Assembly (NCBI RefSeq): GCF_001483745.1
Contig: NZ_LQBL01000028.1
Location: 352,379 to 416,378, forward strand
Length of the DNA: 64,000 bases
Source: Serinicoccus chungangensis
Lineage (GTDB): Bacteria; Actinomycetota; Actinomycetes; Actinomycetales; Dermatophilaceae
Reading direction: 5' to 3'
A program made the translations under genes and the position numbers. The notes under the pieces are model-generated. The model was not told the origin of the DNA. It made no database searches and saw nothing but the letters and a program-made list of their open reading frames with translations. Position 1 is the first letter of the stretch, and each line of letters opens with the position of its first letter. Below are positions 1-7,400 of the stretch, in pieces.

Positions 1-358
1 GCCCGAGCGGGTGCAGCGGGCTCGTCACGTCGATGGAGGGCAGGCGCACCTCGACCGGCTCCGACGGGGCGAGCGCGGCGACCTCAGGGGCGGAGGACTC
101 CTGGGGCTCGGACGACGTCGGTCCGGCGTCCGGGGCACCCGTGGTCGACGACGCGTCGTCGGCGTCCGTCGTGGGCTCCGGCTCCTCGTCGGCCTGCGTG
201 GGCTGCGCATCCGCGGTGGCGGCGGGCGGCGAGGGGGGGTCGGGTCGCTGGGTGCTGATCCCGACGACGAGCACCACCACGCCCACGACGACGGCCAGCA
301 CGGCCAGGGCCGTGAGGATGGCTCCTCGTCGGCCCTGGCCCGGCTGCTCGATCCCCAT
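1..358 (-). CDS. Class F sortase, N-terminal part (cut by window edge)
   Basis: The gene starts with ATG at 358, one base after the stop codon of the CHRD gene, and runs off the left edge, so about 119 residues are visible. A short basic N-terminus (MGIEQPGQGRRGA) is followed by one membrane segment (residues about 13-33), then a Pro/Glu/Asp/Ser-rich linker of some 60 residues, then 'VEVRLPSIDVTSPLHPLG', which resembles the first strand of actinobacterial class F sortases (R-L-x-I-P-x-I-x-V-x-x-P-x-x-x-L-G). The catalytic His, Cys and Arg lie outside the window. A sortase here would join a sorting-signal protein to the cell surface, and the neighbouring secreted CHRD protein is the natural candidate. 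The family call is inference from the N-terminus and context. Confidence 0.72.
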   Translation of the reverse strand, partial: MGIEQPGQGRRGAILTALAVLAVVVGVVVLVVGISTQRPDPPSPPAATADAQPTQADEEPEPTTDADDASSTTGAPDAGPTSSEPQESSAPEVAALAPSEPVEVRLPSIDVTSPLHPLG

Positions 359-359
359 G

Positions 360-1124
360 TCAGCTGTCGGTGCGGCGACGCTGGTTGAGGGCGAAGGCAC
401 CTGCGCCCGCGGCCACCAGGAGGGCTCCGCCGGCGATCAGCCCGGAGTTCTCCATCCCGCTGGTGCTGCCGCCACCGGTCTCGACGCCACCACCAGGAGC
501 GCTCATCTGGGTCTCCTGGAAGGCCCCGCAGAGGGCGGGGTCGGTGGCCTCGGACGGGAGGCTGTCGTCCAGGTCGGACATCTGCTCGCCGTCGTACTGC
601 CCGGACCCGTTGTGGTCCACGCCGTGGATGACGACGACGCCATCACCGTGGTGCAGACCCTCGGCCACGTCGTCGGGGACCTCGAAGGTCCGCTCGTAGG
701 TGTAGGTGTCGTCGGCCGGGAAGTTGGCCACGTCGAGCGCGGCCGCCTCGGAGGTGTCGGCGTCGTTCCCGGTCAGGGAGACCCGGACCTCGCCGTAGCT
801 GTCGATGGCGTCGGTGGTGCGGATGGCACCCTCGAAGCCGCTGCCCTCCATGGCCGGGTCGGGGCACTCGCCGGCGCCACCCAGGTGGATGTGCTGGGCG
901 TGCGGGGCGCCGTCCAGCAGCCCCTGGACCTCCACCTTGATCCAGACCTCGTTGCCGGTGACCTTGGCCCAGGCCTCACCGCTGCCCCCGGAGTCGTTCA
1001 GCTCCCCGAGCGGGGCCATCAGCTCGACGGTCGCGTCGTCGATGTCATGGGCGTTCGCCGGGGCGGCGCTCAGCGCCAGCAACGCGGGCGCGGCCAGGGC
1101 GGCCAGTGCGGTCGTGCGCTTCAT
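360..1124 (-). CDS. Secreted CHRD-domain protein with C-terminal membrane anchor
   Basis: A 254-residue exported protein. The ATG at 1124 is preferred over the GTG at 1133 because AAGGAG lies 8 bases before it and translation then begins with a classical signal peptide (MKRTTALAALAAPALLALSAAPANA, cleavage after AxA). The mature part carries CHRD-like features: 'HAQHIHLGG' near residues 75-85 and a late 'HGDGVVVIHGVDHNG' strand. The C-terminus has a Gly/Ser stretch (PGGGVETGGGSTSG), a hydrophobic segment and a basic tail (NQRRRTDS), so it is membrane- or wall-anchored, but no LPxTG is present. It sits downstream of sigK-rskA behind its own SigK-type promoter and one base before the sortase gene. 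CHRD domains are of unknown biochemical function. Confidence 0.8.
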   Translation of the reverse strand: MKRTTALAALAAPALLALSAAPANAHDIDDATVELMAPLGELNDSGGSGEAWAKVTGNEVWIKVEVQGLLDGAPHAQHIHLGGAGECPDPAMEGSGFEGAIRTTDAIDSYGEVRVSLTGNDADTSEAAALDVANFPADDTYTYERTFEVPDDVAEGLHHGDGVVVIHGVDHNGSGQYDGEQMSDLDDSLPSEATDPALCGAFQETQMSAPGGGVETGGGSTSGMENSGLIAGGALLVAAGAGAFALNQRRRTDS

Positions 1125-1187
1125 CGGTGTCACTCCTTCGCTGTCCAGCGCCGCAGCCGGGTGCCGCGACGCCGTGGAACACCGAGG

Positions 1188-1214
1188 ATTCGGAACCGCC
1201 CCGCACGCGGATTG
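1188..1214 (-). promoter_or_regulatory. SigK-type promoter of the CHRD-sortase operon
   Basis: On the minus strand a -35-like CAATCC (1209-1214) and a -10 CCGAAT (1188-1193) are separated by 15 bases. CCGAAT is the known -10 of mycobacterial SigK promoters, whose -35 is CCATCC. The CHRD start codon lies about 60 bases downstream, and sigK-rskA lies just upstream. The match is read by eye; the spacer may be a base shorter than usual. Confidence 0.6.
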
Positions 1215-1218
1215 CGTC

Positions 1219-1234
1219 TGTGACCCAGGTCACG
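1219..1234. promoter_or_regulatory. Crp/GlxR-like palindrome TGTGA-N6-TCACG
   Basis: TGTGACCCAGGTCACG matches the Crp-family consensus TGTGA-N6-TCACA at nine of ten fixed positions. It lies immediately upstream of the -35 box of the CHRD promoter, a position usual for an activator, and just downstream of the rskA stop codon (1250). The regulator is not in the window. Confidence 0.5.
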
Positions 1235-1249
1235 TCGGGACGGGGTGGG

Positions 1250-2038
1250 TCAGGTGAGGGGGACGACCACGAAGGGCTCGCTGGTGGGCTGGCTGGAGCC
1301 ACCCTCCGGCTCGACCGTCAGGCCGACGGCCACCGCGTCCTCGGGGGCGCCCTCGAGCAGGCTGCGCCCCTCGGAGACGGTCTGCGCCGTCAGCAGGCCC
1401 GCGGACCGGGCCGAGCCGTCCGGCCCGACGAACCAGGCCTGGTAGACCTGCCCCGCCTGGGGTGCCGCGAAGTCCCCGGGCAGTTGGACCACCGCCTGCC
1501 CGGCGGCGTCGGAGACGGTCACCGCCACCGGCCCGTCCGCGGTGTCCGCGGTGTGCTCCGACGCGTCGTCGGCCTGCAGGACCTCACGGGTCGGGTCGGT
1601 GTCCAGCGTCTGCGAGATGCCCCACACGCCACCGGCCAGCACCACAGCCGCCGCCGCGGCGGCGAGCCACCGTCCGACGGAGGGTGTCCGTGCGGACTGC
1701 GCCCTCGAGCGTCGCGGGGCCAGCGGGGTCACGTCGGCGTCCGGCTGCCCAGCGGCCCCGTCGACCTCAGGGCGCGCGGGTCCCGCAGCCTCGTCCGCCA
1801 CCTGCTGCAGCACCCGCGCACGCAGACCCGGAGGTGGGTCGACGGCCAGGTCGTCGCTGAGCACCCCCACGGTCTCCCGCAGCGCGGCGACCTCGTCCTG
1901 GCAGGACGGGCACCCGGCGAGGTGAGCCTCGAACTCCTGCTGCTCCTCCTCGTCGAGCGCGTGGATGGCGTACGCCAGGGCATGGGCGTGCACGTCGTCG
2001 TCCCAGACGTCGTGGTCACGCACGTCGTCCTCGCTCAC
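1250..2038 (-). CDS. rskA: Anti-sigma-K factor RskA
   Basis: A 262-residue membrane anti-sigma factor starting with GTG directly after the sigK stop codon. The cytoplasmic N-terminus has the anti-sigma zinc-finger-like helix (H-A-L-A-Y-A-I-H-A-L-D at about 18-28, then H-L-A-G-C-P-S-C at about 39-46). One membrane segment (about residues 115-135, AAAAAAVVLAGGVWGI) separates it from an extracytoplasmic RskA domain with 'QVYQAWFVGPDGSARSAGLL'. In M. tuberculosis RskA holds SigK at the membrane until regulated proteolysis; the gene order sigK-rskA is the same here. Confidence 0.9.
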   Translation of the reverse strand: MSEDDVRDHDVWDDDVHAHALAYAIHALDEEEQQEFEAHLAGCPSCQDEVAALRETVGVLSDDLAVDPPPGLRARVLQQVADEAAGPARPEVDGAAGQPDADVTPLAPRRSRAQSARTPSVGRWLAAAAAAVVLAGGVWGISQTLDTDPTREVLQADDASEHTADTADGPVAVTVSDAAGQAVVQLPGDFAAPQAGQVYQAWFVGPDGSARSAGLLTAQTVSEGRSLLEGAPEDAVAVGLTVEPEGGSSQPTSEPFVVVPLT

Positions 2039-2677
2039 TCAGGTCACCTCCTCCAGCTGCCCGCGCAGTTTCTTCAGTCCGTCCCTGATCCGCGTCTTGG
2101 CGGTGCCGAGCGGGATACCGAGCCGGTGCGCGACCTCGCTCTGCGTCAGCCCGGAGAAGTACGCCAGTGCCACCGTCGTGCGGTGCGGCTCACCGATCCG
2201 GTCCAGCGCTGCGTGGACCCGCTCCGCCTCGGCCCGGTCGGTCACCGCCTCGGCGGTGACGTCGTAGGGCCTCGTCGTCTGCCGGGATTCGTAGCGGTGC
2301 AGCCGATCGGATTGCGCCTGTTCCGATCTGACCCGGTCGACCGCCCGGCGGTGGGTCAGGGTCATGATCCAGCCGATGACCGAGCCGCGGGCGGGGTCGA
2401 CCTCGGCGGCCTGACGCCAGATCTGGACGAAGACGTCCTGGGTGACCTCCTCGGCGAGCGAGCGGTCGCGGACGATGCGCAGGGCGAGACCGAAGATGCG
2501 CGGGGAGACCAGGTCGTAGAGCTCGGCCAGAGCCTGCTGGTCGCCGTCGGCGATCCGGCGGATGACCGGGAAGAGCTCGTGGCGCGCGGTGTCAGGAATG
2601 TCGACGACCCGGGCAGGACCCGGGTCGTGACCTGCGGCGTCGGGACTCAGGAACCCTGCTCCCGCCGCCGGTCCCAC
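2039..2677 (-). CDS. sigK: ECF RNA polymerase sigma factor SigK
   Basis: The sigma region 2 helix (A-D-G-D-Q-Q-A-L-A-E-L-Y-D, then R-S-L-A-E-E-V-T-Q-D-V-F-V-Q-I-W) and region 4 helix-turn-helix (L-T-Q-S-E-V-A-H-R-L-G-I-P-L-G-T-A-K-T-R) are clear. The frame stays open far upstream, so the start must be chosen: no ATG, GTG or TTG lies between the conserved domain and the GTG at 2677, which is preceded by GGAG at 5 bases and gives 212 residues, close to the family's usual length. That start lies inside the 3' end of the DUF3040 gene (31-base overlap), implying translational coupling. The rskA start abuts the stop codon. Expected to act on the CCGAAT promoter at 1188-1214. Confidence 0.88.
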   Translation of the reverse strand: MGPAAGAGFLSPDAAGHDPGPARVVDIPDTARHELFPVIRRIADGDQQALAELYDLVSPRIFGLALRIVRDRSLAEEVTQDVFVQIWRQAAEVDPARGSVIGWIMTLTHRRAVDRVRSEQAQSDRLHRYESRQTTRPYDVTAEAVTDRAEAERVHAALDRIGEPHRTTVALAYFSGLTQSEVAHRLGIPLGTAKTRIRDGLKKLRGQLEEVT

Positions 2678-3072
2678 TGCTGCTCCATCCGCTGCATGAA
2701 GGTGCCCTGCCGGGGGGTCCGGCGGGATCCTGCGGCCGGCTTGCGGACCGCGCCGTCCTTGCCGACGACCCCCAGCTGCCCGGATCGCCCGGACGCGGAC
2801 CGGCTCGGCGACGCCGCCCAGGCACCGCCCAGGACCATGGCGAGGAAGCCGATCACGCCGATCCAGATCATCGAGGACATGACGCCCACGACCACCAGGG
2901 CGAGACCGCCCAGGGCGACGAGGACACCGAGCACCAGACGGCGCCGGTCGAGTCCGGCGGCACCTCCGGCGTTGGCGGACCGCTTGAGCTGGCTCGCGAG
3001 CCGCGGGTCCTCGGCGTAGAGGGCCTGCTCCATCTGCTCGAGCACACGCTGCTCGTGGTCTGAGAGCGGCAC
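2647..3072 (-). CDS. DUF3040 membrane protein
   Basis: A 141-residue actinobacterial DUF3040 protein. GTG at 3072 is preceded by GGAGG at 5 bases. The N-terminus 'PLSDHEQRVLEQMEQALYAE' is the family signature; two hydrophobic segments follow at about residues 48-66 and 69-88, then a basic Arg/Gln-rich tail. The function is unknown. Its 3' end overlaps the proposed sigK start; elsewhere DUF3040 genes often sit near mraZ/dcw or dinB genes. Downstream of dinB on the same strand, 113 bases away. Confidence 0.85.
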   Translation of the reverse strand: MPLSDHEQRVLEQMEQALYAEDPRLASQLKRSANAGGAAGLDRRRLVLGVLVALGGLALVVVGVMSSMIWIGVIGFLAMVLGGAWAASPSRSASGRSGQLGVVGKDGAVRKPAAGSRRTPRQGTFMQRMEQQWDRRREQGS

Positions 3073-3185
3073 GTTCACCTCCGGTGGTGCGAATGGTGGG
3101 TCGGGGACCTGCGGCACGGGACCGACACCACGTTGCTGACTTCCAGGATAAGACGTCAACGGACGGAGCACTACCCGGAGTTCCG

Positions 3186-4460
3186 TCAGGGCTGCCGGGC
3201 CAGCAGACTGGCTGGTCGCACCGCCTGCAGCCCGAACCTGGCCACGGCTCGGTCCATCGCCCGCTCCGCCTCGCGCCAGCCCCTCTCCGGTTCGTCGAGC
3301 CGACCCTGCACGAGGGTCCGGTCCGCCTCGGTGATGCCCTCGACCCGGACCCCCAGCATGCGGATCCGAGCCCGTTGCAGCCCCAGCGCGGCATACAGCG
3401 AGCAGGAGACCGCGTGCACCTCGCGGGTCACGTCGGTCGGGCTGGCCACGGTGCGTGAGCGGGTGATCGTGGTGAAGTCGGAGAACCGCACGGTCAGCAC
3501 CACGGTGCGTCCGAGCACCCCGGCGTGCCGCATCCGGCTCGCCGTGCGCTCGGCGAGGTGCAGCAGCTGGCGGCGGACGACCTGGGGGTCGTCGACGTCC
3601 TGGGCGAAGGTCTCGGACGACCCGACGCTGCGCTCCCGTCGGTGGGCCACGACCGGGTCGTCGTCGGTGCCCCACGCCAGGGTGTGCAACCGGGTGGCGT
3701 GCTGGTCCCCCAGCGCGCGCCGCAACGTGGTCAGCGGCACGTGCGCCAGCTCGGCGACCGTGTGCAGCCCGAGCCGGTGCAGCTCGGCCTCGGTCGACTC
3801 CCCCACCCCCCACAGCGCACCCACCGGCATCGGGTGCAGGAAGGGGACGACCTCGTCCCGGGTGACCAGCCGCATGCCGTCCGGCTTGGCCGCCCGGGAG
3901 GCCATCTTGGCGACGGCCTTGGACGGGGCGCCACCGACCGAGCAGGTGATCCCCTGCTCGTCGGCGACGGTGTCCCTGATCCAGCTGCCGATGCGCTCCG
4001 GGCCGCCCCAGCGGCGACCGGTGGCGGAGATGTCGAGGAAGGCCTCCTCCATCGAGACCGGCTCGACCAGGGGCGTGACCTCGGCGAAGATCGCCATGAC
4101 CGCCTCGGAGACCCGGGCGTAGCGCTCGGGCTCGGGCCGGACCACCACGAGCGGGGGGCACCTGCGGCGCGCCGTGGCCATCGGCATGCCGGAGCGGACG
4201 CCGTAGGCCCGGGCCTCGTAGCTCGCCGACAGCACGACGCTGCGCCAGCCACCCCCCACCGCGACCGGTCGACCGTGCAGGTCCGGCTGGTCCAGCAGCG
4301 AGACCGCGGCGTAGAAGGCGTCCATGTCGACGTGGAGCACCCAGCCACGACCGGCGTCGCCGGTCGCGCCGCCCGACACCTCCCCCGTGGCCAGTGCGCC
4401 CTCCCGTCCGGAGGAGCCCGCCGGAGGGGCTGCCGGAGCCGTGGCCATGACGCTCACCAT
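3186..4460 (-). CDS. dinB: Y-family DNA polymerase (DinB/Pol IV type)
   Basis: A 424-residue translesion polymerase. The palm begins with 'HVDMDAFYAAV' (first catalytic Asp), then 'SYEARAYGVRSGMP'. The second catalytic pair reads S-M-E-E-A-F-L-D instead of the usual S-x-D-E-A-[FY]-L-D, so an Asp is replaced by Glu; I checked this against the bases at about 4040-4050. Helix-hairpin-helix and little-finger regions follow. I see no Q-L/x-x-L-F type clamp-binding motif at the C-terminus (it ends SLLARQP). The start at 4460 overlaps the dnaE2 stop by 7 bases; an alternative ATG is at 4448. Coupling to dnaE2 points to a joint role in damage tolerance. Confidence 0.88.
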   Translation of the reverse strand: MVSVMATAPAAPPAGSSGREGALATGEVSGGATGDAGRGWVLHVDMDAFYAAVSLLDQPDLHGRPVAVGGGWRSVVLSASYEARAYGVRSGMPMATARRRCPPLVVVRPEPERYARVSEAVMAIFAEVTPLVEPVSMEEAFLDISATGRRWGGPERIGSWIRDTVADEQGITCSVGGAPSKAVAKMASRAAKPDGMRLVTRDEVVPFLHPMPVGALWGVGESTEAELHRLGLHTVAELAHVPLTTLRRALGDQHATRLHTLAWGTDDDPVVAHRRERSVGSSETFAQDVDDPQVVRRQLLHLAERTASRMRHAGVLGRTVVLTVRFSDFTTITRSRTVASPTDVTREVHAVSCSLYAALGLQRARIRMLGVRVEGITEADRTLVQGRLDEPERGWREAERAMDRAVARFGLQAVRPASLLARQP

Positions 4461-7400
4461 CCCGAGCTCCCGGGGCTGGAGTGCCACAGCTTGCCGCCCG
4501 GCTGCCGGGTCGTCTCGCCGGCCGGGGCGATGTCGGCGTAGGGCGACTGCACGAAGCCCGAGGCGTGCACCAGCACGCGCCGCCCGGGCGGGGTGTCGGC
4601 CGAGGCCGCCTCCCGGGACACGGCCTCGGCCTCCTGCGCGAGCAGCGTCGCCTGCTGCACGGACCGCTCCATGAGCGCGTGGGCCGCCGTCGGACCGCCG
4701 TGCTCCCAGGCCTGCGCCACCTCGCCCAGCTCCCAGGCGGCGGTGGCCCTGATCGACACCCCCCGGGGCCCGGTGCGGCGCACGACGCCGCGCACCAGGA
4801 GCAGCCAGGAGTGGAACACCGTGGTGGCGAACGGGCCCTGGACGTCCTCGAAGAACGTCGCGTCGGCCGGTCCGCTGCCGTCGTCCAGGGTGAGGAAGAC
4901 GACCCTCCTCCCGGACCGCACCGGAGGGGTCTGGGTGGCGACCTTGGCGCCGGCGACCAGCACCTCGGCACCACCCCGGTAGGAGAGCAGGTCGCGCGCC
5001 CGGGTCACCCCCAGCTCGGTCAGCATCGGGGCGTAACCCTCCACCACGTGGCTGCTGACGTCCAGGCCGAGCACCTCCAGCTCGGCCCGCAGCTGCTCGG
5101 ACCGGCTCATCTCCGGCAGCCCGCTGCCGACGAGCGGTGCGGGGTCGTCGCCGAGCTCGAGGGTCAGCTGGGTCGGCGCGGCGCCACCGGTCTCGTGCCA
5201 CGGGCGTCGGCCCACCGCCTGGCTCTGCGCCCGGGCGGCGACCTCCCCCGCCTCGACCACCGGCGCCGGGCGCCGACGTCCGGCGCGGGAGGTCCCCTGC
5301 GCCCCCGCCGCGTGCCGGGACCACCGCTCGAGGTCGCGGACGTGGAGCATCAGGTCGCGGCGGGTCAGGCTCGTGCGCGGGGTGCCCCCGGCGCCCGGGG
5401 CGGCCCGGTGTCCCGCGCCGCGGGTCCGCGGGCTGCACCGGCCGACCCGGTGCAGCTCGTCCAACCCCCCGGCCAGCACCAGCCGCTCGGCCGTGGGTCG
5501 GCTGGGACGGGCCCGGTGCCACAGGTCGGACAAGGAGTCGTAGGGCTGTCCCGCGACGATCCTGCCGACCTCGTCCTCGGTGATGCCCTTGACGTCCGCC
5601 AGGGACAGCCTGATGCCGTACCCCGCGGCCCGCTGCTCGACCTCGGCCATGACCGCGTCGACCCGGTCCGGCGGACGGCGCACCGTGCCCCGCGCCCCAC
5701 CGGCCGCCGAGCCGTCATGCGAGGCATCCCCGCCCCAGCCGGCCCTTCCGGCCGCGGCCGCGGATGTCGTCACGCGCTCGACCCGGTAGGTCGCGCCCGA
5801 GGTGTTGACGTCGAGCCCGAGCACGTGGACCCCCATGCTCCTGGCCTCGTCCAGGATGAGCCGCTTGGGGTACATCCCCGGGTCGTGGGTCAGGACCCCG
5901 GAGAGGAAGGCGGCCGTGTGGTGCGTCTTGAGCCAGGCGGACTGGTAGGTCGGGAGGGCGAAGGCGGCCGCGTGCGCCTTGCAGAAGCCGAACGAGGCGA
6001 AGGCGGCCAGGACCGCCCAGATCCGGTCCACCTCCTCGGCGCGGTAACCCCGGTCCGCCGCCGCGGCGCACCACCACACCTTCACCTCCTCCTGCCCGGC
6101 CGGGCTGCCCATCGCCCGGCGCACCTCATCGGCCTGGGCCAGCGACACCCCCGTCGTCTCGGCGACGATCTGCAGCACCTGCTCGTGGAAGACCACGACC
6201 CCGCAGGTCTGCTCGAGGTAGGGGATCAGGCTGGGGTGGAGGTACTCCGGCTCCCCCCAGCCCTGGCGGGCGTGGAGGAAGGGCCGGATCATGTCGGACT
6301 TCACCGGACCGGGCCGGAAGAGGGAGATGTCGATGATGATGTCGGAGAACGTCTCCGGGGCGAACTTGCCCACCAGCTCGCGCTGACCGGGTGACTCGAT
6401 CTGGAAGCATCCGAGGGTCCGGGTGGACTGGACCAGGGCGAAGGTGTCCGGGTCGTCCAGCGGCACCTGGGCCCGGTCGTCCAGGTCGAGGCGGGTCCCG
6501 TCCACCCGCGCGACCTCGTCGACGGCGTGCGCCATCGCCGACTGCATCCGGATCCCCAGCACGTCCAGCTTGAGCAGCCCCAGCTCCTCCACGTCGTCCT
6601 TGTCGAACTGGCTCATGGGGAACCCCAGCCAGCTCGCCTCGACCGGCGTCCGGTCGAGCAGCCCGGTGTCGGACAGCACGACCCCGCACGGGTGCATCGC
6701 GAGGTGCCGCGGCAACCCGTCGAGCGCCTCCACCAGCTCCATGAGGACCCGCATCCGGGGGGCGTCCAAGCCCTGGCGCCGCAGCTCGGGGAGGTCCCGG
6801 ATCGCCGCCCGGGCGTCGCGTGCCCGGATGTGGGGGAAGGCCTTGGCGATCACGTCGATCTCCCCGGGCGGGAGACCCAGCGTCGCCGCGACGTCGCGCA
6901 CGGCGTGCCGGACCCGGTAGGTCTCGGTCATCGACACGCAGGTCACCCGTTCGGACCCGAACCGCTCGAGGATGCGCTCGTAGATCTCGGTACGCCGGGC
7001 CGACTCGACGTCGATGTCGATGTCCGGCAGCTGGGCCCGCAACGGGGAGCAGAACCGCTCCATGAGCAGGCCGTGCTCCATCGGGTCCACGCCGCTGATG
7101 CCGAGCAGGTAGGCCACCAGGCTCCCGGCCCCGGAACCGCGCGCCGCGACGCGCACGCCCTGCTCCCGGATCAGGTCGCAGACCTGGGCGACGGTGAGGA
7201 AGTAGGTCGGGTAGCCCAACCCGGCGATCACCCCCAGCTCCTGCTCGAGGCGGTCGCGGACGTCCTGCTCGAACCGCCGCCCCGCGCCGGGATAACGACC
7301 ACCGACGGCCTGGGTGCAGCGTTCGGTGAGGACCTCGTGCGCCTGCCCCACCCCCCGCACGCCGAGCACCTCGGGCTCCGGCAGGTGCACCCGCCCGATC

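Noticed and set aside
33-1223. A 396-codon Gly/Val-rich open frame on the plus strand
   Set aside because: It lies opposite the sortase and CHRD genes, lacks domains and a ribosome-binding site, and reflects GC-rich third positions.
2678-3394. A longer SigK start giving 451 residues
   Set aside because: The extra sequence runs antiphase through the DUF3040 gene and into dinB, is Arg/Pro-rich and has no sigma-factor homology.
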